Shown here one piece after another: positions 1 through 5,418 of a stretch of DNA of 26,742 bases. Below the pieces are notes generated by a model. The model worked only from the letters and a program-made list of their open reading frames with translations. It made no database searches and was not told the origin of the DNA. The DNA is from Methanomassiliicoccales archaeon UBA280 (GTDB taxonomy: Archaea; Thermoplasmatota; Thermoplasmata; SG8-5): positions 629 through 27,370 of the forward strand of contig DAKD01000001.1 in the NCBI GenBank assembly GCA_002499085.1. The letters are read 5' to 3'. How positions within the stretch are numbered: the first letter of the stretch is position 1; each line of letters opens with the position of its first letter. The translations under genes and the position numbers were made by a program.

Positions 1-67
1 TTCTCCGGCGAGGCATCACGGGGGCTTCCCGGCGTAACAACAAAAGATTGTTTTCAGCCCAGCTTCG

Positions 68-718
68 CTACGGAGTGGCTGGTTCAATATAATCTAAATC
101 TACTTCAATAACATCTCCAGTAGTTGCATTAATTTCAATCATGGCGGTTTGATTATTGTAATTCCAGAAAATATGCCATACAGGAAAATCTGCTGTTCCA
201 TTTAAAACAAATAAAGTTACTTCTGGTTTATAGTCCATGATACTTGATATTTGTTCATTTTTCAATGCAAGTTTATATGCTTTGTCACTGTTAATTTCCC
301 AATTTTCAATAGAATAATCTTCGCCAGTACCAGATAGTTTTGTTATGTTGTATCTTTCAAGAGAATATGGGTGAGTAAATGGAATAAAATTGTACATATC
401 ATTTTCCATCATTATATACATCTGGCCAGTTTGAGGCATTTCACTAAAATTAGATGAAACATAGATGAATTGTAAATTTTTAAATCGACCTGGCTCAACC
501 ATTACATCTCCAGATATTAAATTAGTAGTTTGAACAGATATGAGTCTAAAATTATCTAGATTCTGACCTTGTTTCAAAATTGCATCTTGAGAATCATCAT
601 AAGCCGCTTTTGCTGTGAATCCATCAGGTCTTGGATATAAAACAATAGCCAATATTATTGCAACAATAACGATTATTGAAACGATTATATTCCGTTTATT
701 AATTTTTACAGTTTCCAC
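68..718 (-). CDS. Membrane-anchored PepSY-like protein (hypothetical)
   Basis: This 216-residue protein has a short basic N-terminus and one hydrophobic segment at about residues 10-28, so it is probably membrane-anchored with its body outside the cell. The C-terminal 50 residues have the PepSY-like pattern of a beta strand, a conserved Trp (PVWHIFW), then an acidic strand-turn (INATTGDVIEVD). Start choice: the codon at 718-716 is GTG, preceded by a GGAGG ribosome site 8 nt upstream (727-731). The gene is clearly AT-rich compared with everything else in the window, and its borders coincide with 12-bp inverted repeats, so recent acquisition is likely. PepSY domains often act as protease inhibitors or in metal and redox membrane proteins, but no specific function can be given here. 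Confidence 0.75.
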   Translation of the reverse strand: METVKINKRNIIVSIIVIVAIILAIVLYPRPDGFTAKAAYDDSQDAILKQGQNLDNFRLISVQTTNLISGDVMVEPGRFKNLQFIYVSSNFSEMPQTGQMYIMMENDMYNFIPFTHPYSLERYNITKLSGTGEDYSIENWEINSDKAYKLALKNEQISSIMDYKPEVTLFVLNGTADFPVWHIFWNYNNQTAMIEINATTGDVIEVDLDYIEPATP

Positions 719-728
719 CAGCCACTCC
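72..728. repeat. 12-bp inverted repeats bracketing the AT-rich gene
   Basis: GGAGTGGCTGGT at 72-83 is the exact inverse of ACCAGCCACTCC at 717-728. The left arm covers the last codons and stop of the PepSY-like gene; the right arm covers its start codon and ribosome-site region. Nearby bases (CGCTACG at 66-72, CGCTACG at 731-737) add imperfect similarity. The arms could be ends of a small mobile cassette or chance; no transposase lies between them. Confidence 0.5.
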
Positions 729-747
729 TCCGCTACGCCAAGTGAAG

Positions 748-809
748 CATTAATGTTTTATCATGCTTATATAACTAACGTATATAAGCACCGTGATTTC
801 ATTAATGTT
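748..809. promoter_or_regulatory. Palindromic promoter/operator upstream of the PepSY-like gene
   Basis: GCTTATATA (765-773) and TATATAAGC (781-789) form a perfect 9-bp inverted repeat with a 7-bp spacer. It contains TATA-like boxes on both strands. It is flanked by two direct copies of CATTAATGTT (748-757 and 800-809). On the minus strand the TATA-like sequence lies 45-70 bp upstream of the GTG at 718. The symmetry suggests a repressor site or a bidirectional promoter. Confidence 0.5.
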
Positions 810-1042
810 CGTCCTCCCCGTCCTTCGGTTGGACCTCAGATTGCTCAGGTGCGGAGTTTGCAGAAACCCTTCGCAACCGTGCGCTTTGTTGGTTGTCGTC
901 GTTAAGAGGACACAAAGCTCCGGCGGGGCATCCACGCCGCTCGCGTCGATTAGAAATCGGTGTCGCGGGGGACTTCGGCTTCTCGCCCCAAGTCCTGCAG
1001 TTCGGGTATGGCCAGGAGTGCCTGTCCTCCCCCTCCTGCCTC

Positions 1043-1073
1043 CTTAGGGCGGGGTTCGAAGCCTCGTCCTAAG
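1043..1073 (+). other. Stable 12-bp stem-loop
   Basis: CTTAGGGCGGGG (1043-1054) pairs with CCTCGTCCTAAG (1062-1073) around the 7-nt loop TTCGAAG. Two of the twelve pairs are G.U wobbles when read as plus-strand RNA, which suggests an RNA structure rather than a DNA palindrome. It could be a terminator-like or structured-RNA element. The surrounding stretch 790-1090 holds no credible gene. Confidence 0.45.
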
Positions 1074-1094
1074 TCACGCTCTCCCATTATCTCA

Positions 1095-1134
1095 TATCAG
1101 CTATATATATGCTACTATCAGCTAATATCAGCTA
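1095..1134 (+). promoter_or_regulatory. Three TATCAGCTA iterons around a TATA box
   Basis: TATCAGCTA occurs at 1095-1103, 1116-1124 and 1126-1134. The starts are 21 and 10 bp apart, close to two and one helical turns. An AT run (CTATATATATG, 1101-1111) between the first two copies reads as an archaeal TATA box and would place a transcription start near 1130, just before the structured repeats at 1147. Confidence 0.5.
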
Positions 1135-1146
1135 ACATACCCCGTC

Positions 1147-1239
1147 CTCACAGACGAGGCTTGTTGCTTAATATTGCTCCGAGTCTGTGAGAAGTATGTT
1201 AGCTTTCGTTGCGTGTACGCGACCAGCTAAGCCTCGTCT
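1147..1239 (+). ncRNA. Candidate structured RNA, repeat unit A
   Basis: The 72-bp core (1151-1222) matches unit B (1295-1366) at 67 of 72 positions. An outer stem AGACGAGGC (1152-1160) / GCCTCGTCT (1231-1239) can form. A competing stem CTCACAGAC (1147-1155) / GTCTGTGAG (1183-1191) uses part of the same strand, so the two are mutually exclusive. A small inner stem TTGC (1209-1212) / GCGA (1219-1222) contains one U.G pair that is C-G in unit B. There is no convincing coding potential. It lies 15-20 nt past the transcription start predicted from the TATA box at 1101. Confidence 0.4.
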
Positions 1240-1293
1240 AGCTCGCATCCGGGCTGTGCCCGGAATCACCGGGAAACCGAATCCAGTGCTCGT

Positions 1294-1383
1294 ACAGACG
1301 AGGCTTGTAGCTTATTATTGCTCCGAGTCTGTGAGAAGTATGTTAGCTTTCGTCGCATGCACGCGAGCATTCAGCCTCGTCTG
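1294..1383 (+). ncRNA. Candidate structured RNA, repeat unit B
   Basis: Second copy of the 72-bp core, 144 bp downstream of unit A. The outer stem is one pair longer: CAGACGAGGC (1295-1304) / GCCTCGTCTG (1374-1383). The bases just inside the 3' arm differ completely between units while the arm itself is kept, which argues for selection on pairing. The alternative stem is shorter here (ACAGAC 1294-1299 / GTCTGT 1327-1332). The inner stem TCGC (1353-1356) / GCGA (1363-1366) is fully Watson-Crick. Confidence 0.4.
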
Positions 1384-1463
1384 TGTCCGGGAGAGCGTGA
1401 CCGATGCCCCGCCGAACAACCGTCCAGAGCACGCTGGTATGCCGTCCTACGAAATCCACTGCG

Positions 1464-1528
1464 TCCCAATGTCCCGCAGGACTTGGGATACCGCTAAAAT
1501 CCCGCAGGACTTGGGATACCGCAAAAAT
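1464..1528 (+). repeat. Hairpin plus tandem 28-bp repeat
   Basis: A 28-bp unit beginning CCCGCAGGACTTGGGATA occurs back to back at 1473-1500 and 1501-1528 with one mismatch. The first copy sits in a hairpin: TCCCAA (1464-1469) with TTGGGA (1483-1488), and GTCC (1471-1474) with GGAC (1479-1482), loop CGCA. The same hairpin recurs at 2411-2434. The flanks (about 1404-1450 and 1527-1575) also resemble each other, with shared GCCCCGCCG-like and ATGCCGTCC phrases, so a larger diverged tandem duplication is likely. The rest of 1384-1601 holds no gene. Confidence 0.55.
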
Positions 1529-1601
1529 ACCCCGCCGGCCAACCTCCCAAAGAATGTAGGGATGCCGTCCAACCCGAAGAATATATGCGATTCCTCAGCA
1601 A

Positions 1602-1824
1602 GTTGAATCGTTTGGTTTCATGTAGACCGGAGATTCGACGATGGCCTGGCTTTCATCCTATCAGCTTAATCCAGGCCATGAATTCCCGGCAATTGAAAGC
1701 AATCGGTGAATTCGATAGCTGAATCATGTAATTTTGAGAATTCGCCATGAATCGGCGATCTCACAACAATCCGAATCATCAATTGGCCGGTAATCAGCAA
1801 TCTGGAAACGATGAGATTACCGGC
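1602..1824 (+). repeat. Structured repeat element, copy 1
   Basis: The left end is TTGAATC-like, the right end GATTACCGG. Stem B: ATGGCCTGG (1641-1649) with CCAGGCCAT (1671-1679). Stem C: GAATTC (1708-1713) with GAATTC (1738-1743). Stem D: GCCGGTAATC (1786-1795) with GATTACCGGC (1815-1824). A fourth small hairpin TCGCC/GGCGA lies at 1742-1757. The promoter of the toxin gene starts directly after the right end. The same layout occurs at 2941, 3411 and 5419. Confidence 0.75.
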
Positions 1825-1828
1825 GGAA

Positions 1829-1856
1829 GTATTATATGTAATAACCGTCATTACAT
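1829..1856 (+). promoter_or_regulatory. Promoter and palindromic operator of the toxin-antitoxin pair
   Basis: TATTATATG (1830-1838) is a TATA box about 29 bp upstream of the ATG at 1864, fitting a nearly leaderless mRNA. It overlaps an inverted repeat, ATGTAAT (1836-1842) / ATTACAT (1850-1856), spacer 7 bp. This is where an autoregulating antitoxin would bind. Confidence 0.55.
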
Positions 1857-1863
1857 CACTTAC

Positions 1864-2067
1864 ATGCCTGACATCAAATACAGCCTCCACGCCAGGAAGC
1901 GGATGGTCGAGCGCGGGATTTCGGCCAGGGAGGTGAGGGACACCATACTGAAAGGGAGCAAGCGGACTCAGGGCGCGAAGATAGTGTCGGTTCACAAGCA
2001 CCTGGAAGTGGTGTTCAGAAATGTCGGCGGTGACTGGTATGTCATAACAGTGATGCTGAGGTGGTAA
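1864..2067 (+). CDS. DUF4258-family toxin-like protein
   Basis: A 67-residue protein with the DUF4258 pattern: an N-terminal Tyr-Ser-x-His-Ala-x-x-Arg-Met core (YSLHARKRMVERGIS), a middle EVRDTILKGS segment, and a C-terminal pair of beta strands ending YVITVMLRW. Family members are small RelE/MqsR-like proteins, usually next to a YgiT zinc-finger or other antitoxin, and are predicted RNA-cleaving toxins. An upstream in-frame ATG (1747) lies inside the structured repeat, so the ATG at 1864, just after the promoter and operator, was chosen. The stop is 4 nt before the next gene. The toxin-first order matches mqsRA-type loci. The toxin role is inferred from family and context. Confidence 0.8.
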   Translation: MPDIKYSLHARKRMVERGISAREVRDTILKGSKRTQGAKIVSVHKHLEVVFRNVGGDWYVITVMLRW

Positions 2068-2071
2068 GAAA

Positions 2072-2404
2072 ATGACGAAATGTCCGATGTGCGAAAAAGG
2101 AACCCTGAAGAAAGGGATGGTCGAGGAAGAAATGTTCGGCGTCAGCCTCGGCAAGTTCGAGGCCGAGATATGCGACAAGTGCGGAGAATCCTTCCTGGAC
2201 GAAGCCGCGATGGAGAAAATCGAGGCAAAGGCCAAGGAACTCGGAGTCTGGGGGCTGTCCAAGAAGATCAAAGTCGTGAAATCCGGCAATTCCCTCAGTT
2301 TGCGTATTCCTGCAAAGATGGCCCAGTATCTTGACCTGAGCGAAGGCAAGAACGTATTCCTTTACCCGGACGGCAAGAACCGCATAGTCGTGGAAGTTGC
2401 CTGA
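2072..2404 (+). CDS. YgiT-type zinc finger fused to AbrB/MazE domain, antitoxin-like
   Basis: A 110-residue protein in two parts. Residues 1-45 form a YgiT-type zinc finger with two pairs of cysteines (CPMC near the start, CDKCGE at about 35-40). Residues 65-110 form a SpoVT/AbrB swapped-hairpin DNA-binding domain, recognised by KVVKSGNSLSLRIPAKMAQYLDL. It follows the DUF4258 gene by 4 nt with a GAGGTGG ribosome site, so the two are translated together. YgiT domains usually bind the toxin and a C-terminal domain binds the operator. Here the usual helix-turn-helix is replaced by AbrB. It probably neutralises the upstream toxin and represses the palindrome at 1836-1856. Confidence 0.85.
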   Translation: MTKCPMCEKGTLKKGMVEEEMFGVSLGKFEAEICDKCGESFLDEAAMEKIEAKAKELGVWGLSKKIKVVKSGNSLSLRIPAKMAQYLDLSEGKNVFLYPDGKNRIVVEVA

Positions 2405-2410
2405 GTAGTC

Positions 2411-2434
2411 TCCCAATGTCCGCAGGACTTGGGA
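2411..2434 (+). terminator. Hairpin after the toxin-antitoxin pair, possible terminator
   Basis: TCCCAA (2411-2416) pairs with TTGGGA (2429-2434) and GTCC (2418-2421) with GGAC (2425-2428), loop GCA. It lies 6 bp after the stop codon. It is the same hairpin as at 1464-1488, so it may be a palindromic repeat rather than a pure terminator; there is no clear T-run after it. Confidence 0.45.
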
Positions 2435-2469
2435 TAGAGCCGAATACTTTCACCCACCCCCCGTTCCGG

Positions 2470-2477
2470 TTTATATA
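2470..2477 (+). promoter_or_regulatory. TATA box of the transposase gene
   Basis: TTTATATA lies 25-32 bp upstream of the ATG at 2502, the spacing expected for a leaderless archaeal transcript. Confidence 0.55.
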
Positions 2478-2501
2478 CCTCCCCGGACATAGCACCAACT
2501 G

Positions 2502-2948
2502 ATGCAAGCCCCGTCCCGGAATCAAGGCCATTCGCGGATTAAGACAAGAACTGACCGCCACACCTCATCTGTGCTGGCGCTGCACCTTGTCCTCACTCCG
2601 AAGTTTCGGGCCAAGGTTCTGGTAGGCGGGGTCGCCATCGATTGCGAGCGGATTATTCGCTGGACCTGCAAATGCCTAGACGTCGACATTATCGAGATGG
2701 CCGTCGCAGAGGACCACGTGCATCTTTTCCTCCAATACCCACCGAGCCTAGCCCCCAGCCGTATCATGGAGGCTGTGAAATCCAACTCCTCCAAGCAGCT
2801 GAGGGAACGACATCCCCAGCTGGTGAAGTGGTGCAAGACCGCGCTCTGGGCTCCCGGGGGGTTTCACGGAAGTGTCGGCCAGGGGTTCGATGTGGTGGAA
2901 CGGTACATTGCAGGGCAGAAACGTGCCCCGAGATACAACAGGTGTTGA
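2502..2948 (+). CDS. tnpA: IS200/IS605-family Y1 (HUH) transposase TnpA
   Basis: A 148-residue protein covering the whole IS200-type TnpA fold. Residues 27-40 (LHLVLTPKFRAKVL) match the first strand and KYR box. The metal-binding HUH motif is DHVH at 71-74, followed by LFLQYPPSLAPS. Residues 90-130 carry the KS-x-SS-x-x-LRE and LWAPGGF blocks. The catalytic tyrosine is Y135 in RYIAGQ. These enzymes nick and move single-stranded DNA by recognising hairpins near the element ends. No tnpB gene is nearby, so the element is IS200-like or a domesticated, RAYT-like enzyme. The ATG at 2502 sits where a leaderless transcript would begin. A hairpin (GGTGTTG/CAACACC, 2941-2958) overlaps the stop codon and starts structured element copy 2. 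Confidence 0.85.
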   Translation: MQAPSRNQGHSRIKTRTDRHTSSVLALHLVLTPKFRAKVLVGGVAIDCERIIRWTCKCLDVDIIEMAVAEDHVHLFLQYPPSLAPSRIMEAVKSNSSKQLRERHPQLVKWCKTALWAPGGFHGSVGQGFDVVERYIAGQKRAPRYNRC

Positions 2949-3171
2949 ATGCAACACCCAGCGTTTTGAAACAGCGCATTCGACCATGGCCCGGCAACAT
3001 TTTCCAGCTAAATCCAGGGGCCATACGGCTCGCAACATCATGTCAACAATCGGTGAATGCGAGAGCTAAATGATACATCAAAGAGCATTCGCCATGAATC
3101 AGCATTATGAAAATAATGAGATTCACAACGTCTGCCGGTAATCGGCAATCTAGAAACGATGAGATTACCGG
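2941..3171 (+). repeat. Structured repeat element, copy 2
   Basis: It begins in a hairpin GGTGTTG-AATG-CAACACC (2941-2958) that contains the tnpA stop codon. Stem B: ATGGCCC (2986-2992) / GGGCCAT (3018-3024). Stem C: GAATGC (3055-3060) / GCATTC (3085-3090). Stem D: CCGGTAATC (3135-3143) / GATTACCGG (3163-3171). The last G of stem D is also the first base of the Asp codon of the truncated tnpA that follows. It is closest in sequence to copy 3. Confidence 0.75.
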
Positions 3172-3395
3172 ACCATGTCCACCTATTTGTCCAATACCCC
3201 CCGGAAATAAGCCCCAGCAAGATGGCGGAGAAGGTGAAAAGCAACGCCTCCAGGCATCTGCGGGAGAAACACCCGCAGCTCGTGAGGTGGTGCAAAACCG
3301 GGCTGTGGGCGCCCGGGTGCTTCCACGGTTCTGTGGGGCACGGGTTCGATGTTGTTGAGCAATACATCAAAGGCCAGAAATTCCAGACCCATTAG
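3171..3395 (+). pseudogene. 3' half of a second TnpA transposase (truncated)
   Basis: From the Asp codon at 3171 the reading frame encodes the C-terminal half of an IS200-type TnpA: DHVHLFVQYPP, KSNASRHLRE, LWAPGCF and the tyrosine region EQYIKGQ, ending with TAG at 3393-3395. It is similar to, but clearly diverged from, the same part of the intact tnpA at 2502. The N-terminal 70 residues are missing. In their place is structured element copy 2, joined exactly one codon before the HUH motif. An ATG at 3159 inside the element could allow translation of a 78-residue fragment. That fragment keeps the HUH and Tyr but lacks the first strands, so activity is unlikely. Confidence 0.75.
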
Positions 3396-3410
3396 TGAAT
3401 GGAACGTAAG

Positions 3411-3634
3411 GTGAATGCGCCTTGCCGCAAAGGCCAGCAAAGCGTTCGCCCATGGCCCGGCAACATTTTCCAGCTGGATTCAGGGGCCATGCGGCTCACA
3501 ACAATATGTTTGCAATCGGTGCATTCGATTCTGAATCATGGCATACACGAGAATGCGCCATGGCGGTTCCACACAAATATGAACGGAGCAAGAAATTCGG
3601 TAATTCCACCACTTTGATGGCAATGAATTACCGG
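3411..3634 (+). repeat. Structured repeat element, copy 3
   Basis: Stem B: ATGGCCC (3452-3458) / GGGCCAT (3484-3490). Stem C is swapped relative to copies 2 and 4: GCATTC (3521-3526) / GAATGC (3551-3556). Stem D: CGGTAATT (3598-3605) / AATTACCG (3626-3633), where the innermost C-G pair of the other copies has become T-A. The right end lies 1 bp from the stop codon of the minus-strand four-Cys gene at 3636. Confidence 0.75.
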
Positions 3635-3635
3635 G

Positions 3636-3890
3636 TTACCGATGCTCGAACGCCTTCTGCGGGCAGGTGCTGGCCGCAGCCGAGCCCATTCGGACGCCGG
3701 CAATGGCGCAGTCGCCCTTCTCCGCGTCCTTCGGTTTGTAATGCCTGCAGTCCCGGCAGAACTTGTCAGTGAGCGCGTCATCGACCTTGTGCACGCCTTT
3801 CTTTCCCAGATCCACCGCGCCATGGCCGACGGTCTTGCCCGCGTCGACCGTCTTTCCTCCCAGCTCCTTTGTCTTGTTCCAGATTCCCAT
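3636..3890 (-). CDS. Small four-cysteine protein, function unknown
   Basis: This 84-residue protein has a lysine- and glycine-rich amphipathic first half (residues 1-42) and a second half with four cysteines: CRDC at about 45-48, then DC near 60 and TC near 76. This Cys-x2-Cys-x(about 13)-Cys-x(about 15)-Cys layout resembles small zinc- or iron-sulfur-binding modules, but no named family could be assigned. The ATG at 3890 is preceded by GGGTGA (ribosome site) and by a TATA box (3921-3930). The C-terminus ends in AFEHR next to repeat copy 3, so the last residues may have been altered by the insertion. Confidence 0.75.
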   Translation of the reverse strand: MGIWNKTKELGGKTVDAGKTVGHGAVDLGKKGVHKVDDALTDKFCRDCRHYKPKDAEKGDCAIAGVRMGSAAASTCPQKAFEHR

Positions 3891-3920
3891 TTTTTCACCC
3901 GCTCCGTAATGTGAACGAGG

Positions 3921-3930
3921 GTATATAAAT
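3921..3930 (-). promoter_or_regulatory. TATA box of the four-Cys gene
   Basis: GTATATAAAT on the plus strand reads ATTTATATAC on the minus strand, about 35 bp upstream of the ATG at 3890, leaving a leader of roughly 9 nt that holds the ribosome site. Confidence 0.55.
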
Positions 3931-3939
3931 CACACGAAT

Positions 3940-4467
3940 TCAGTTCCAGCTAATTGTATAGACGAACGTCCCGCCGTTCCCGAACTCCCTGACCAGCTTG
4001 ACTGAGCCCTTCCTGCCCATCAGGTCGAGTATGCCCTCCAGCCTGCCCTTGTAGAACTCGGCCCACAGGTCCTGGTAGGCGCGGCCCTCCGGCCACATTG
4101 TCATCCTGATGGACACGCGTCCGTCAGTTACCTCCAGAGGCTCGTAGTCAGCCAGCTGCTGCCTGCCCTCCTGCCGCTGCGTGGAACTGAACACGTTCTT
4201 GGGGTCCATGCGGGTGAAGAGGGACTTCCATTTTATCTCTTGGTTCATCAGGTCCCTGGATATCTTGGTTATGTAATTGTCGTCATCCGTGGAGACGAGC
4301 TTTATCTTGGTGAGAAGCTCTCCGAAAAGCGCGAAATCGTATTTCTCGTCCGGTTTGAAATCTGAAACCTGCATGCCGAGCAGCTCGAAGCTCGTGAGGC
4401 TCCTGTGCTGCTTAACGTAATGCAGTACCTGGCGGAAGAAGATCCCGCGTACCCACGATTCTCTCAT
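3940..4467 (-). CDS. DUF2378/TIGR02265-like protein, function unknown
   Basis: A 175-residue soluble protein. The opening VRGIFFRQVLHYVKQH, followed by a Phe/Tyr-rich KPDEKYDFALFGELL segment and a C-terminal GRLEGILDLMG block, resembles the DUF2378/TIGR02265 family of about 180-residue bacterial proteins of unknown role. The match is by eye and moderate. There is no signal peptide or membrane segment. The ATG at 4467 lies about 27 bp downstream of a TATA box (4491-4499), so the mRNA is probably leaderless. It is divergent from the heliorhodopsin gene, with 150 bp between the starts. Shared regulation with heliorhodopsin is possible but not shown. Confidence 0.75.
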   Translation of the reverse strand: MRESWVRGIFFRQVLHYVKQHRSLTSFELLGMQVSDFKPDEKYDFALFGELLTKIKLVSTDDDNYITKISRDLMNQEIKWKSLFTRMDPKNVFSSTQRQEGRQQLADYEPLEVTDGRVSIRMTMWPEGRAYQDLWAEFYKGRLEGILDLMGRKGSVKLVREFGNGGTFVYTISWN

Positions 4468-4490
4468 TGCCCCACGCCATTGTCAAGAAT

Positions 4491-4587
4491 GTATAATATG
4501 ATTTTCCCGGGCAGGCCATCAAATCCGGGATATCCTGCAGGCGCGGAGCCTGTCCTCCGACATGCAAATTATGGGAAAGATATTATC
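4491..4587. promoter_or_regulatory. Divergent promoter region before heliorhodopsin
   Basis: The minus-strand TATA box (4491-4499) serves the gene starting at 4467. On the plus strand TATTATC (4581-4587) lies about 33 bp upstream of the heliorhodopsin ATG at 4618 and would leave a leader of about 9 nt. Confidence 0.4.
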
Positions 4588-4617
4588 TACCCAAATAGAT
4601 ACCGCCGACGGGATAGA

Positions 4618-5403
4618 ATGACTGACAACGAAACGAAATTCAGGAAACTGAAGAGATTCAACCTGGCCATGGGATTCCTGCACCTTGTCCAGGGGCTGCT
4701 GATGCTGGTTCTGAGCAACGATTTCACGCTGCCCGTGACCCGGAGCTATCTCGAGGCTTCCGGCGGCTCGGTTTCCGGCGGTATGCCTCTGCTGGTCCAG
4801 GCGACCGAAGTACTGTTCGAGGTCTGGATAGGCCCGCTCGTGGCGCTGTTCCTCTTCATCTCAGCGGCCGCTCACATACTCATCTCCACGGTCCTGTACG
4901 GGAAATACAAAGCCGGCCTCCTCAGGGGCCAGAACAGGTACAGGTGGTACGAGTACGCGCTCAGCTCCTCGGTCATGATAGTCCTCATCAGCATGCTCGT
5001 GGGCATAACTGACATAGGCACGCTCATGCTGGCCTTCTTCATCAACATGATGATGATACTCTTCGGCCTCATAATGGAGGTCATGAACGAACGCAGGAAG
5101 AGGCTTGACTGGTCGCCTTTCTGGTTCGGCTGCATTGCCGGTGCGATACCCTGGGCCGTGATAGCGATATGGCTATTCGGGGCGGGCGGCGATGCCGGCG
5201 GGCCGCCGACCTTCGTCTATTACATATTCCTGAGCATGGGCATATTCTTCAACTCGTTCGCGGTCAACATGTGGCTACAGTACAAGAAGAAGGGAAAATG
5301 GGCCGATTACCTGTACGGCGAGCGGATGTACATTGTCCTGAGCCTGGTGGCCAAGTCCCTGTTGGCATGGCAAGTCTTTGCGGGCACCCTCAGGCCAGCT
5401 TGA
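4618..5403 (+). CDS. Heliorhodopsin
   Basis: A 261-residue seven-helix membrane protein with heliorhodopsin hallmarks. These are the N-terminal KRFNLAMGFLHLVQG helix; a conserved His in helix 2 (H86); the helix-3 motif RWYEYALSSSVMI, where E112 is the expected Schiff-base counterion; and SLVAKSLLAWQVFAG in helix 7, where K246 is the retinal-binding lysine. Heliorhodopsins bind retinal and sit in the membrane with the N-terminus inside. They are slow-photocycle light sensors or enzyme regulators rather than strong pumps; the exact role is debated. The ATG at 4618 was chosen because the helix-1 region follows directly; an upstream in-frame ATG (4405) would add 71 non-homologous residues. No carotenoid or retinal cleavage enzyme lies in the window. 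The last ten codons are duplicated at 5672. Confidence 0.92.
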   Translation: MTDNETKFRKLKRFNLAMGFLHLVQGLLMLVLSNDFTLPVTRSYLEASGGSVSGGMPLLVQATEVLFEVWIGPLVALFLFISAAAHILISTVLYGKYKAGLLRGQNRYRWYEYALSSSVMIVLISMLVGITDIGTLMLAFFINMMMILFGLIMEVMNERRKRLDWSPFWFGCIAGAIPWAVIAIWLFGAGGDAGGPPTFVYYIFLSMGIFFNSFAVNMWLQYKKKGKWADYLYGERMYIVLSLVAKSLLAWQVFAGTLRPA

Positions 5404-5418
5404 GAATTAAAATACCGT

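Noticed and set aside
1043..1073. GGTTCGAAGCC as the T-arm of a tRNA gene
   Set aside because: The flanking bases form one 12-bp hairpin; no acceptor, D or anticodon arms fit around it.
1473..1528. Tandem 28-bp repeat as a CRISPR array
   Set aside because: Only two units, directly abutting with no spacers, and no cas genes in the window.
615..1606. Several plus-strand frames of 76-139 residues
   Set aside because: Low-complexity, no family resemblance, and they run across the repeats and hairpins; better explained as non-coding.
1747..1863. 39-residue N-terminal extension of the DUF4258 protein
   Set aside because: It would be encoded by structured element copy 1 and upstream of the TATA box and operator.
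2502..2948. Complete IS605 element with tnpB
   Set aside because: No TnpB-like coding region exists in the window; only tnpA and a partial second tnpA are seen.
4405..4617. 71-residue N-terminal extension of heliorhodopsin
   Set aside because: It would overlap the divergent gene and the promoter region, is not hydrophobic, and does not match the family's N-terminus.
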